A stretch of DNA of 64,000 bases from Brevundimonas sp. 357 (GTDB taxonomy: Bacteria; Pseudomonadota; Alphaproteobacteria; Caulobacterales; Caulobacteraceae), in NCBI RefSeq assembly GCF_003938605.1, contig NZ_RHWX01000003.1, positions 62,001 to 126,000 of the forward strand, read 5' to 3'. This document shows, in pieces, positions 25,812 to 34,655 of this stretch. Every line of letters starts with the position of its first letter. Position 1 is the first letter of the stretch. The translations under genes were made by a program, and so were the position numbers. The notes under the pieces are model-generated. The model was given only the letters and a program-made list of their open reading frames with translations, was not told the DNA's origin and did not search any database.

Positions 25812-26741
25812 TCACGCGGGCAGTTCCACGCGGTTCATGTTGCCGATGGCGCTGTTGTAGCGATCCACGACGGACTCGCGGTAGCTGTCCGAGTTGGACT
25901 GCTTGAAGTCGCGATAGGCGCCGACCATGCCGCTGAGATTGTCGGCGATGCTGGACAGGTAGGACTTGTTGCTGTTGTCCGCCGGCATCTTGGCCTGTTC
26001 CTCGCGCAGCTTGGCGATGGCCGCTTCCATCGCCGGCAGCTGGGCGTCCGCTTCGGCCTTGTTGTCCTCCATCACCGCATTGGTGAACAGGTCCGCCTTC
26101 TGCATGGCGTCCAGCAGGCTGGCCTCGGCGGCGTGGCCTCCCTTGCGCATGGCCTCCATCTTGGCGGCGTTGCTGGCGCGCTGGTATTCGGTCAGGGCGA
26201 CGTCCAGTTGTTCGATGCTGGCGACGCTGCCCTGATAGGCCTGGGTCTGGGCGGCGTGGGCCGCCTTGGCCTTGGCCAGGCCGTCGTCGCGATAGGCGCG
26301 GGATTCGAAATAGGGGTCGAGCGCCTGCCACTGGGCCAGCAGGGCCTCCAGTTGCGGGATCAGCTTGTCGGCCGCCTCATCGGCCTTCTTGCCCTGATTG
26401 CCGCCGTTCAGCGCCCGGCCTTCCTTCAGCTTCGCGATCGCTCGCTCCAGGTGGGAGATGTTCTCGGGGAAGTAGAGATTCGCCGTGGCCGAGGCGTTCG
26501 GGATGTCCAGCTTCTGATAGTCGCCGAAGTATTTCGACACGCCCCAGTGGTCGTCGATCAGCGCGTTGAAGGCGTCGATGTAGAGGTTCATCTTCTCCTG
26601 GGTGGCCTCGTTGCCCGCCGCCTGGGCGACCGATTTAGGCGCCGGATTCTCGGCGTTGCCCTTGCTGTCGCCGCACGCCGAAAGGCTGAGCGCGGCGGCG
26701 AGTGCGAGCGTGGCGACGCCGGCGCTGGTGCGTGAAATCAT
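25812..26741 (-). CDS. DUF3829 lipoprotein (YiiG-like)
   Basis: A 309-residue lipoprotein from the ATG at 26741, which has an AGGGGAA ribosome site. The signal peptide ends at lipobox LSAC, followed by a short linker and a helical domain of about 270 residues: EKMNLYIDAFNALIDDHWGVSKYFGDY, then alternating amphipathic helices to the end. This matches the DUF3829 family. Members are periplasmic, function unknown. It is a single gene between ubiD and the membrane protein. Confidence 0.8.
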   Translation of the reverse strand: MISRTSAGVATLALAAALSLSACGDSKGNAENPAPKSVAQAAGNEATQEKMNLYIDAFNALIDDHWGVSKYFGDYQKLDIPNASATANLYFPENISHLERAIAKLKEGRALNGGNQGKKADEAADKLIPQLEALLAQWQALDPYFESRAYRDDGLAKAKAAHAAQTQAYQGSVASIEQLDVALTEYQRASNAAKMEAMRKGGHAAEASLLDAMQKADLFTNAVMEDNKAEADAQLPAMEAAIAKLREEQAKMPADNSNKSYLSSIADNLSGMVGAYRDFKQSNSDSYRESVVDRYNSAIGNMNRVELPA

Positions 26742-26869
26742 ATGGATTCCCCTAAGCCGATCAGCGCGCCTCAAGCGTCGCCGTTCCTTCGGCCGGGAAA
26801 CTGAACGCCGATCAGCCATTTGGGTTCTCTCGCGAGACGAGTTTTTGCAAACTGCTCACAGGAACCGCG

Positions 26870-28402
26870 TCAGGCCTTCCAGATCGGCGCCCCGTCGCCC
26901 GGCAGGCCCAGCGAGGCCCACTTCTCGGAAACACGGTCGATGACGTCCTGCTCCATGCGGATTTCCTCACCCCATTCGCGCTTGGTCTCGGGCTCCCACT
27001 TGTCGGTGGCGTCCAGACCGATCTTGGAGCCCAGGCCGCTTTCGGGCGAGGCGAAGTCCAGATAGTCGATAGGGGTGTTCTCGATGACGGTGATGTCGCG
27101 CGCCGGGTCCATCTTGGTCGAGACGGCCCACATGACGTCCTTCCAGTCGCGGGCGTTGATGTCGTCGTCCACGACGATGATCCACTTGGTGTACATGAAC
27201 TGGCGCAGATAGCTCCAGCAGCCCATCATCACGCGCTTGGCGTGGCCGGGATAGGCCTTCTTCATCGACACCACGGCGATGCGGTAGCTGCACCCCTCGG
27301 GCGGCAGCCAGAAGTCGGTGATCTCGGGAAACTGCTGGCGGATCAGGGGGATGAAGACCTCGTTCAGGGCCTCGCCCAGAACCGACGGCTCATCCGGCGG
27401 ACGGCCGGTGAAGGTGGTCAGATAGATGGGGTCTTTGCGCATGGTGATGGCGCTGACCTGAAAGACCGGGAACTTCTCGACCGAGTTGTAGTAGCCGGTG
27501 TGGTCGCCGTAGGGGCCTTCGTCCTCGAACTCGTCCAGCAGGACGTGGCCTTCCAGCACGATCTCGGCGTTGGCCGGCGCCATCAGCGGCACGGTCTTGC
27601 ACGGGACCAGTTCGGCCTTGGAGCCGCGCATCAGGCCGGCGAACTGATATTCCGACAGGGTTTCCGGCACCGGGGTCACGGCGGCGAGGATGGTCCCCGG
27701 ATCGGCGCCCAGAACGACGGCGCAGGGCAGGGGCTCGCGCTTGCCCGCCTTCTTGTGCCGGGCGTAGTGCTGGGCGCCGCCGCGATGGGCCAGCCAGCGC
27801 ATGATGGCCTTGTCCTTGCCCAGCACCTGCATCCGGTAGATGCCGAGGTTGAAGTCGTCCTCGCGGTCGTCCGACGGCCCCTTGGTCACGACCAGACCCC
27901 AGGTGATCAGGGGCGCGGGCTCGCCGGGCCAGCAGCCCTGAATGGGCAGGGCGGTCAGGTCGATCTGATCGCCCTTCAGCACCACCTCCTGCACCGGGGC
28001 CTTCTTCACCGTCTTGGGCCGCATGGACATGACGGTCTGGGCCAGAGGCAGCATCTCCATGGCGTCGCCGAGCCCGCGCGGCGGCGTCGGATTGCGCAGG
28101 AAGGCCAACAGTTCGCCGACCTCGCGCAGCTCGCCCGCCGTGGTGCGTTGCTTGCCCTCCAGCGTCACGCCCATGGCGACCCGCTTCACCGTGCCGAACA
28201 GGTTGGCGAGGCAAGGGATGGGGCTGATCGAGCCGTCCGGCATGACCGGCTTTTCGAACAGGACCGCCGGGCCGCCGTTCCTCAGCAGCCGGGTCTGGAT
28301 CTCGGTCATCTCCAGATGGGTGGAGACGGGCTCGGACACGCGAACCAGTTCGCCGTCGGCTTCGAGGGTCGCAATGAAATCGCGCAGGGACTTGTAGGCC
28401 AT
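26870..28402 (-). CDS. ubiD: UbiD family decarboxylase
   Basis: A 510-residue prenylated-FMN-dependent decarboxylase, started at the ATG at 28402 ([19 protein letters not shown]). The cofactor and metal-binding regions are visible: [13 protein letters not shown], the RGGAQHY segment, and [16 protein letters not shown] with the active-site glutamates. It most likely removes the carboxyl of polyprenyl-4-hydroxybenzoate in ubiquinone synthesis, which is the usual role of the single chromosomal UbiD. The Pr6Pr membrane gene ends 10 bases upstream. ubiX is not in the window. Confidence 0.93.
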   Translation of the reverse strand: MAYKSLRDFIATLEADGELVRVSEPVSTHLEMTEIQTRLLRNGGPAVLFEKPVMPDGSISPIPCLANLFGTVKRVAMGVTLEGKQRTTAGELREVGELLAFLRNPTPPRGLGDAMEMLPLAQTVMSMRPKTVKKAPVQEVVLKGDQIDLTALPIQGCWPGEPAPLITWGLVVTKGPSDDREDDFNLGIYRMQVLGKDKAIMRWLAHRGGAQHYARHKKAGKREPLPCAVVLGADPGTILAAVTPVPETLSEYQFAGLMRGSKAELVPCKTVPLMAPANAEIVLEGHVLLDEFEDEGPYGDHTGYYNSVEKFPVFQVSAITMRKDPIYLTTFTGRPPDEPSVLGEALNEVFIPLIRQQFPEITDFWLPPEGCSYRIAVVSMKKAYPGHAKRVMMGCWSYLRQFMYTKWIIVVDDDINARDWKDVMWAVSTKMDPARDITVIENTPIDYLDFASPESGLGSKIGLDATDKWEPETKREWGEEIRMEQDVIDRVSEKWASLGLPGDGAPIWKA

Positions 28403-28412
28403 GCGCTGACGC

Positions 28413-29054
28413 TTAGGCGGACGCGAGCCGTCTGTCACGCCGTCCGAACGCGCGATCGATCGCCACGACGACCAGCCCCAGCAGCAGGAAGAAGACCAGC
28501 AGGCCCGCGAAGTTCGCCGCCGCCCGCGCCAGGCCCAGTTCGCTGACATTGACGAACCAATAGGGCCACCAGCCCGTCATCGCCCCGTGCGCCAGGGTCC
28601 AGCCGCCGTAGAGCAGCGGAAAGGCCAGCCATTTGACCGCGTCGATCCAGCGCAGCCGCCCCTTGGCCGTGAACAGCAGCCAGTCGCCGACGAAGGCCAG
28701 GGGCATGACGGTGTGCAGCAGAGTGTCTGCGACCTTCTGCCAGCCCTGAGGGTTCCAGGTCTGGGCCAGCAGCAGATGATAAACGACGCCGACCACGACG
28801 ATGTACATAGCGACGGCGGCCCGCACGCCCTCGCTGCGGCTCCATCGGCCCAGAGGACTGTCGGGCGCCAGCGCCGGCCCCGTCAGGGCCAGCGCCGCCA
28901 GCAGATTGGTCAGGATGGTGAAGAAGCTGAAGAAGTTCAGCGTCAGCTCGCCTGCGCCGGAGCCGGGATTGTTCCGCAGCAGCAGGCCGTATTGCAGGGC
29001 CAGGGCGCCCCAGCCGACCACGGCGAACAGTCCGCGATAGAGCCGCGCCGTCAT
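28413..29054 (-). CDS. Pr6Pr family membrane protein
   Basis: A 213-residue membrane protein with six predicted helices, from the ATG at 29054 that overlaps the preceding XRE gene stop as TGATG. The pattern [42 protein letters not shown] and PYWFVN is that of Pr6Pr (FAR-17a/AIG1-like) proteins. Function in bacteria is unknown. The overlaps indicate one transcript XRE-Pr6Pr-ubiD. Confidence 0.82.
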   Translation of the reverse strand: MTARLYRGLFAVVGWGALALQYGLLLRNNPGSGAGELTLNFFSFFTILTNLLAALALTGPALAPDSPLGRWSRSEGVRAAVAMYIVVVGVVYHLLLAQTWNPQGWQKVADTLLHTVMPLAFVGDWLLFTAKGRLRWIDAVKWLAFPLLYGGWTLAHGAMTGWWPYWFVNVSELGLARAAANFAGLLVFFLLLGLVVVAIDRAFGRRDRRLASA

Positions 29055-29302
29055 CAATAGGCCGGAGCGTCGGACACCAGCGCCCACACCGGCAGGCGCA
29101 GGGCGCGGGTGGCGGCGTCCAACTGGGCGGCGTCCAAGTGCTCGCGTCCCGCCTCGACCCGGCGCAGAGCCTCGGGCGTCAGGTCGATGGCGGCGGCCAG
29201 GTCGTCGAAGGCCACGCCGCGCTGGTCGCGCCAGCGGCGGATGCGCGCGCCGACGACGGCGTCCATCGGATCAATCCCCGGAAAGCCCAGAACCGAACCC
29301 AT
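29054..29302 (-). CDS. Small XRE-type helix-turn-helix protein
   Basis: An 82-residue protein whose central part, ARIRRWRDQRGVAFDDLAAAIDLTPEALRRVEAGREHLDAAQL, is a complete Cro/CI-type helix-turn-helix (about residues 18-75). It has no further domain, so it would act as a dimeric DNA-binding protein or an adaptor. It overlaps the Pr6Pr gene and heads the ubiD transcript; it may be autoregulatory, which is inference. Confidence 0.82.
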   Translation of the reverse strand: MGSVLGFPGIDPMDAVVGARIRRWRDQRGVAFDDLAAAIDLTPEALRRVEAGREHLDAAQLDAATRALRLPVWALVSDAPAY

Positions 29303-29342
29303 GGCGTCCTCCTCGGCGCATGCGCCCTAGAACCGTGTCGGA

Positions 29343-30197
29343 TCAGGCATCCTGATCCCATTGGAAGGCCTCGTCCAGCCAGTCGCCGATGCGGCCGTCG
29401 GGGCGGGCCAGGGCGCTGATCCGCGCCATTTCGTCGGCCGACAGCTCAAAGTCGAAGATGTCGAAGTTCTCGGCCGCGCGGCTTTCTTTGGCCGTGCGCG
29501 GAATGGCGATGACGCCCTGCTGGATGATCCAGCGCAGGGTGATCTGGCCGTTGGTCTTGCCGTGGGCCTTGGCGATCTCGCCGATCACGGCGTCGTCGGC
29601 GATCTTGCCCTGGGCCAGCGGCGACCAGGCGGTGATGGACGAGCCCAGTTCGCGCGCCGTCTCGATCAGCGTCTTTTGCGACAGATAGGGGTGGTATTCG
29701 ACCTGATTGGTGATCAGGGGCGCGCGCGACAGGGCGGCGGCCTCGCGGAACAGGGCCGAGGGGAAGTTGGACAGGCCGATGTTCTTGGTGAAGCCCTGAT
29801 CGCGCGCCTCGTTCAGGGCGCCGATGGTTTCCGCCAGCGCCGGCGTCGGCTTGGGCCAGTGCAGCAGCAGCAGGTCCGGCGTCAGGCCCAGGCTGAGCGC
29901 GGACTCTTCGGCCTGACGCAGCAGGGCGTCGTGATGGAAGTGATCGACCCAGATCTTGGTGGTGACGAAGATGTCGTCGCGCGTGACGATCCCCTCGGCC
30001 ACGGCGTCGGCGATGCCGTCGCCGACCGCCTTTTCGTTCTTGTAGATCCAGGCGGTGTCGATGTGGCGATAGCCGATGCGCAGGGCTTCGCGCACCATGC
30101 GGCGGGCGTCGTCGGCCTCCAGTTGCCAGGTGCCGAAACCGAGCCGGGGAATCTCAACGCCCGAGGCGGTCACGGTCGGCTGATCGGAATAGGGCAT
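29343..30197 (-). CDS. Aldo/keto reductase
   Basis: A 284-residue AKR-family NADPH-dependent oxidoreductase, starting at the ATG at 30197 (MPYSDQPTVTASG). The catalytic tetrad is visible as D47, Y52 (DTAWIYKNE), K81 (TTKIWV) and H113 (LLHWPKP). The barrel ends with IPRTAKESRAAENFDIFDFELS. It resembles 2,5-diketo-D-gluconate reductases, but the physiological carbonyl substrate cannot be assigned. A GC-rich upstream frame extends further but lacks family similarity. Confidence 0.92.
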   Translation of the reverse strand: MPYSDQPTVTASGVEIPRLGFGTWQLEADDARRMVREALRIGYRHIDTAWIYKNEKAVGDGIADAVAEGIVTRDDIFVTTKIWVDHFHHDALLRQAEESALSLGLTPDLLLLHWPKPTPALAETIGALNEARDQGFTKNIGLSNFPSALFREAAALSRAPLITNQVEYHPYLSQKTLIETARELGSSITAWSPLAQGKIADDAVIGEIAKAHGKTNGQITLRWIIQQGVIAIPRTAKESRAAENFDIFDFELSADEMARISALARPDGRIGDWLDEAFQWDQDA

Positions 30198-30243
30198 GGG
30201 GGAGGCTCCGGAGGGACGATGAGCCTGGGATATAGGCGCCCGC

Positions 30244-31110
30244 TCAGGCGTCGCCATTGTCCAACCAGTGGAAAATCCGATCCCACAACGGCTCCATCCC
30301 CTTGCGGAAGGCGCCTTCGTGGCCGATGCGCCGCGCCCCAAAGTCGCCGGGCGCATGGACGCTCATGTTCGAGCGGGCGTTGGGATAGACGCTCAACAGA
30401 TCGCGCGCCGTGCTGGGCGTGGCGATGGGATCGTCAGTGAAAATCCAGGACAGAATCGGCGCGGTCACGGCCTCATAATGATGCGGCCGCAGGCTGGTCT
30501 CCAACTCCTTGGAGAAGTACGCGCGCTTCATGCACCAGCGCCGCCAGGTGGTGAAGACGCCGCGCGGCAGGTCGGTCCCGGCCCACAGGCCGCCGCCCTT
30601 GATATAGCCGTGGCGCATCAGGCTGAACGGCCCGAAGCCCAGCCAGAAAAACAGCTCCATCGGATTGTAGCTGCGGTGGTGCCCGCCCCACCAGCCGGTC
30701 CCGACCGAGACGAAGGCGTGCCGCTCGATCCGGTGGTGATTGGGCATGAAGCCGAGGAAATGGCCGCCGACGCTGTGGCCGACATGGACGACGCGCAGGC
30801 CCGGCGCCGCTTCGATCAGGGCGTCCAGGGCGGCGGGCATGTCCAGCCGTCCCCAGTCGGGATAGTCGATGGTCGAGCCCTTCAGCTCATCCGGCCGCGA
30901 CCCGGCGATGCCCCGGAAGTCATAGGTCAGCACCGCCGCGCCTCGGCCCGCCAGATGGCGGGCGAACCGCTCGTAAAAACCCTTGGGAAAGCCCGTGCCG
31001 GACGAAACCAGCACGGCGATCCGAGGCTGGGCGGCCGACACCAGCCGCATCGACAGCGGATAGCCGTCGGCGGCCGGGGCGGTGAAGTCGCGAGTCACGA
31101 AATCGGTCAT
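30244..31110 (-). CDS. Alpha/beta hydrolase
   Basis: A 288-residue alpha/beta hydrolase with the nucleophile elbow GHSVGG (Ser113), an oxyanion region VSSGTGFPKGFY and a candidate final histidine near GARRIGHEGAF. The sequence resembles the YdeN/COG4757-type predicted esterases with a long insertion (WWGGHHRSYNPMELFFWLGFGP) that may form a membrane-facing lid. It has no signal peptide. It lies upstream of the aldo/keto reductase with a 46-base gap. Confidence 0.85.
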   Translation of the reverse strand: MTDFVTRDFTAPAADGYPLSMRLVSAAQPRIAVLVSSGTGFPKGFYERFARHLAGRGAAVLTYDFRGIAGSRPDELKGSTIDYPDWGRLDMPAALDALIEAAPGLRVVHVGHSVGGHFLGFMPNHHRIERHAFVSVGTGWWGGHHRSYNPMELFFWLGFGPFSLMRHGYIKGGGLWAGTDLPRGVFTTWRRWCMKRAYFSKELETSLRPHHYEAVTAPILSWIFTDDPIATPSTARDLLSVYPNARSNMSVHAPGDFGARRIGHEGAFRKGMEPLWDRIFHWLDNGDA

Positions 31111-31223
31111 AGGTCCGTCCTGTTTGGAAACGAACTCTAGCCGGTTGACGCCGCGTCAGGTCAAGGCTTTGCGGGGGCGGTCAGAGGGGGTGAATTCACA
31201 TCAGAGGTTGGTCGCTTCCCTCA

Positions 31224-31259
31224 CCCCGTTCATCCCGGCGGACGCCGGGATGAGCGGGG
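31224..31259. repeat. REP-like palindrome, third copy
   Basis: A 36-base near-perfect palindrome with arms around CCCCGTTCATCCCGGCG and its inverse, matching the units at 8071-8201. It lies between the 3' end of the gamma-glutamyltransferase gene and the alpha/beta hydrolase start. There is no T-run on either side, so it is a repeat rather than a typical terminator. Confidence 0.8.
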
Positions 31260-31277
31260 GTAACGATGTGCGCCGGA

Positions 31278-33116
31278 TCAATAGGCGAGGGCGTTGCCGT
31301 CCTTGCGCATTTCGGTGGCGGCGCCGTAGGTCCAGCGGCCCTGTTCGTTGATCTGCTTCATCACGTTCTGATAGCCGCCGAAGCCGCCGTCGGGCGGCCC
31401 CAGATCCCAGCCCATGGCCGTCAGTTGCTGCTTGGTCGCTTCGGGCACGCCGGATTCGAGGTGCAGCTTGCCCACGCCCTCGGCCGGTTGGCCGGTCGGT
31501 TCGGACGAGCCGTAGTGCTGCCAGCGCGGGCTGTCGCCGGCTTCCTGCGGGTCGAGGCCGTAGTCGACCATGTTGATGATGATCTGGGCCTGTCCCTGCG
31601 GCTGCATCCCGCCGCCCATGACGCCATAGGCCAGCCACGGCTCGCCGTCCTTGCAGGCGAAGCCGGGGATGATGGTGTGGAAGGGGCGCTTGCCCGGCGC
31701 ATAGACGTTGGGGTGGCCGTCGCTCAGGGCGAACAGCTCGCCGCGGTTCTGGAACATGAAGCCCAGCGTCCGGCCGTCCGGGCCGTCGGCCACCAGACCC
31801 CCGCCCATGCCGCGATAGTTGGACTGGATCCAGCTGACCATCATGCCGTCGCTGTCGGCGACGCTGAAGTAGGTGGTGTCGCCCTGCGTCGGCGCATCGC
31901 CGGGGAAGACGCGGTCCATGACGCGGCTCGGGTTGATCAGCTTGGCCCGTTTGGCGGCGTATTCCTTGGAGTTCAGCCAGGCGGTCGGGGCCTTGGCGAA
32001 GCGCTCGTCGGCGAAGTAGCGGGCGCGGTCCTCGAACGCCAGCCGCTTGGCCTCGGCCTGGACGTGGATCGAGGCGGCGGACTGGAAGCCCATGGCCTTC
32101 AGATCGAACTGTTCGCAGATGTTGAGGATCTGGTTGGTCGACAGGCCTTGCGTGTTCGGCCCCAGCGAATAGACCTCGACCCCGCGATAGGTGGTCATCA
32201 GCGGCTCGACCCATTCGGTGCGGTGGGCGGCCAGATCGGCGCGGGTCATCCAGCCGCCGATGCGCTTGAAGTAGCGTTCGATATGATCGGCGATCATCCC
32301 GTCATAGAAGGCGTCGCGGCCGCCCTCGGCGATCAGGCGGTAGGTGCGGCCTAGGTCCGGATTGGCGAAGATTTCGCCCGTCTTCGGCGTCCGGCCGCGG
32401 GTCAGCCAGACCTTCTTTCGGTTGTCGTTTTCCTCGATCGTTGCGGCGCTGCGGTCGAAGCCGGCCATGTTGCGTTCGAGGTAGTAGGCCACGACCTGCG
32501 GCACGGGCACGCCCTGTTCGCACAGTTCGGCGACGGGCAGCAGGACATCCTTCCACGGCAGTTTGCCGTAGCGCTGGTGTGCGCTCCACCAGGCGTCGAC
32601 CGCGCCGGGAACGTTGACCGTCACCGCGCCGTAGCGGGGCAGATAGCCGTCAGCCCCGGCCTTTGAACGGGCGGTGGCCAGCGACAGGCCGCGCGGGCTG
32701 TTCCCCGAGCCGTTGAAGCCGACGACCTTCTTCTGCGCCGGATCCCACATCAGGCCGAAGGCGTCGCCGCCTATGCCGTTGGCGGTCGGCTCCAGGAAGC
32801 CCAGGGCGGCGTTGATGGCGATGGCGGCGTCGATAGCCGAGCCGCCGCGCCGCAGGGTGTCCAGACCGATCATCGTGGCGGCGGGGTGGGCCGTGGCGGC
32901 GGCGCCGTTCGCGCCCCAGACGGTTGAACGGCCCACGAACTTCGGCCCGGTGATGCGGTCGCCGATGCCGACGCCGGCGTAAGGATCCGGCCGGGGCGTG
33001 GAGCGGGCGGGAGGCGCCGCGTGTGGGGCCGGGGCTCCGGTCGCTTGTTGTGCGCTGGCGGTTCCCGCCATCAGAGCGCCCGCGGGCAAGGCGGACAGGA
33101 ACGTGCGGCGACGCAT
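31278..33116 (-). CDS. Gamma-glutamyltransferase family protein, exported
   Basis: A 612-residue Ntn-hydrolase from the ATG at 33116, which has a GGGGAG ribosome site. MRRRTFLSALPAGALMAGTASAQ is a signal peptide with a consecutive-arginine start, possibly Tat-dependent. The self-cleavage and nucleophile site is TQGDTTYFSVAD, with the likely catalytic threonine T414. GGT-family members hydrolyse glutathione or other gamma-glutamyl compounds in the periplasm; some homologues are cephalosporin acylases, so the substrate remains open. It stands alone between two hairpin elements. Confidence 0.9.
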   Translation of the reverse strand: MRRRTFLSALPAGALMAGTASAQQATGAPAPHAAPPARSTPRPDPYAGVGIGDRITGPKFVGRSTVWGANGAAATAHPAATMIGLDTLRRGGSAIDAAIAINAALGFLEPTANGIGGDAFGLMWDPAQKKVVGFNGSGNSPRGLSLATARSKAGADGYLPRYGAVTVNVPGAVDAWWSAHQRYGKLPWKDVLLPVAELCEQGVPVPQVVAYYLERNMAGFDRSAATIEENDNRKKVWLTRGRTPKTGEIFANPDLGRTYRLIAEGGRDAFYDGMIADHIERYFKRIGGWMTRADLAAHRTEWVEPLMTTYRGVEVYSLGPNTQGLSTNQILNICEQFDLKAMGFQSAASIHVQAEAKRLAFEDRARYFADERFAKAPTAWLNSKEYAAKRAKLINPSRVMDRVFPGDAPTQGDTTYFSVADSDGMMVSWIQSNYRGMGGGLVADGPDGRTLGFMFQNRGELFALSDGHPNVYAPGKRPFHTIIPGFACKDGEPWLAYGVMGGGMQPQGQAQIIINMVDYGLDPQEAGDSPRWQHYGSSEPTGQPAEGVGKLHLESGVPEATKQQLTAMGWDLGPPDGGFGGYQNVMKQINEQGRWTYGAATEMRKDGNALAY

Positions 33117-33197
33117 GGCGATAAACTCCCCCTCTTTCGAGGTCCGCATTGAGGCGAGAACGGGAGGGCGATGCAAGCGGTCGAATGACTGCCGGGC

Positions 33198-33226
33198 AAA
33201 GAAAAAGGGCCGCCGAGGCGACCCTT
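33198..33226 (-). terminator. Terminator after exbD
   Basis: Read leftward, AAGGGTCGCC and GGCGGCCCTT form a stem that ends in TTTTTC, 22 bases after the exbD stop. The layout is a regular Rho-independent terminator and separates exbD from the GGT gene. Confidence 0.75.
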
Positions 33227-33249
33227 GATCCGATGGGATCGAAACGATC

Positions 33250-33696
33250 CTATTCGATGTCTTCGTTCAGCAGGCCGACCTTGAAGAAGCCGTTCTCCTG
33301 AAGCTTGTTCATGACTTCCATGAACTGATTGTATTTCACTTCCGGCTGGGCGCGGACGAAAACGCGCTCGTCGCGGCAGTTGGCCACGGCGCCCTGGGCG
33401 GAGCAGACGTCAGCCGGCAGGGTGGCGATCGAGGTTTCCTTCTCGGCGATGTAGAGCGAGCCGGATTCCTGGATGGTGATGTACACCGGCTCCTTCGGCT
33501 TCTCGGCGTCCGGCGCCGGCGGCGTGGCCGGCGGCAGGTCCAGCTTGATCGAGACGGTGGCCATCGGCGCCGCGACCATGAAGATGATCAGCAGAACCAG
33601 CATGATGTCCACGAACGGCGTGACGTTGATGTCCGCGTTCTGTTGGGCAAGTCTGCCGCCGCCGCCGCCGCCGCTCGAGGAAAGTTTCGCGCCCAT
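33250..33696 (-). CDS. exbD: ExbD/TolR family biopolymer transport protein, unlinked
   Basis: A 148-residue single-pass inner-membrane protein. The N-terminal cytoplasmic part is glycine-rich, then INVTPFVDIMLVLLIIFMVAAPM gives the transmembrane helix with the essential aspartate D30, followed by a periplasmic domain with a Cys pair (VCSAQGAVANCRDE). ExbD couples proton flow through ExbB to TonB. No exbB, tonB or tolQ is nearby, and a terminator follows directly, so it is a stand-alone paralogue. A TolR function is less likely given the PVYITIQESGSLYI pattern. Confidence 0.88.
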   Translation of the reverse strand: MGAKLSSSGGGGGGRLAQQNADINVTPFVDIMLVLLIIFMVAAPMATVSIKLDLPPATPPAPDAEKPKEPVYITIQESGSLYIAEKETSIATLPADVCSAQGAVANCRDERVFVRAQPEVKYNQFMEVMNKLQENGFFKVGLLNEDIE

Positions 33697-33900
33697 ACGC
33701 AGTCGTCTCCATCAAGGCCCGCACCCTCCGGCGGACCGCACTGAAATTCAGACTCGTCTCTTGGCGTCCCAGGGCGGCCTTGTAAAGCCGTCGAATGCGA
33801 GGAAATGACCATGCAGGGGAATAAGATTGCGAATTCGGTCAGAGGCCGCCTTCTCCGCGATCAATTCAATCCCTGACGACCAACGCCAGCGTTCTTCGGC

Positions 33901-34515
33901 TCAACCCTTGGCCAGCTTGAGGAATCGTTCGGCCAGGGCCGGGTCGTCCTTGAAGGCGCCGGTGAAGCGGGTGGTGATGGTCGAGACGTGGCGGTGATGC
34001 ACGCCGCGCGTCGTCATGCACTGGTGCGCCGCATCGACCAGCACGGCCACGCCCCTGGGCTGCAGGTGCGATTCGATGGCGTCGATGATGTCGTTGGTCA
34101 GCGTCTCCTGGTTCTGGAGACGGCGGGCGAAGATTTCGACCACGCGCGCCAGCTTGGAGATGCCCACCACCTTCTCGCCCGGCAGATAGGCGACGTAGGC
34201 CTTGCCCAGGAAGGGCGCCAGGTGGTGCTCGCAGTGGCTCTCGACCTCGATGTCGCGCAGGATGACCATGTCGTCGTAGCCGGTCACGTCCTCGAAGGTG
34301 CGCGACAGCTCCTTGCCCGCATCGGCGTCATAGCCGTCGAACCATTCGCCATAGGCGTCGACCACGCGCTTGGGCGTGTCCAGCAGGCCTGGGCGGTCGG
34401 GGTTGTCGCCGGCCCAGGCGATCAGGGTGCGCACGGCCTCCAGAGCCTGTTCGCGGCTGGGACGCTGCGGCGCCTCATTGGCGACGAGGACGGGCTTGGC
34501 GGGGGTGGTGCTCAT
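33901..34515 (-). CDS. folE: GTP cyclohydrolase I
   Basis: A 204-residue enzyme converting GTP to dihydroneopterin triphosphate, the first step of folate synthesis. The zinc-site motifs are in [11 protein letters not shown] and CMTTRGV, and [18 protein letters not shown] is the conserved core. It is a homodecameric cytosolic enzyme. It is divergent from cysS with a 140-base shared upstream region in which I see no defined operator. Confidence 0.96.
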   Translation of the reverse strand: MSTTPAKPVLVANEAPQRPSREQALEAVRTLIAWAGDNPDRPGLLDTPKRVVDAYGEWFDGYDADAGKELSRTFEDVTGYDDMVILRDIEVESHCEHHLAPFLGKAYVAYLPGEKVVGISKLARVVEIFARRLQNQETLTNDIIDAIESHLQPRGVAVLVDAAHQCMTTRGVHHRHVSTITTRFTGAFKDDPALAERFLKLAKG

Positions 34516-34655
34516 GAAACGATCCGGCGGCGGCGAGAGCGCCTGTTCAGAATACTAATTTATATGGACTTGGGCGCGCGGCCCTGACTGTCTATCAGGC
34601 CGCTATATGGGACACGTCGTCCGTCCCGCAAGAAAACTCGCAAAAGACCTGATCT

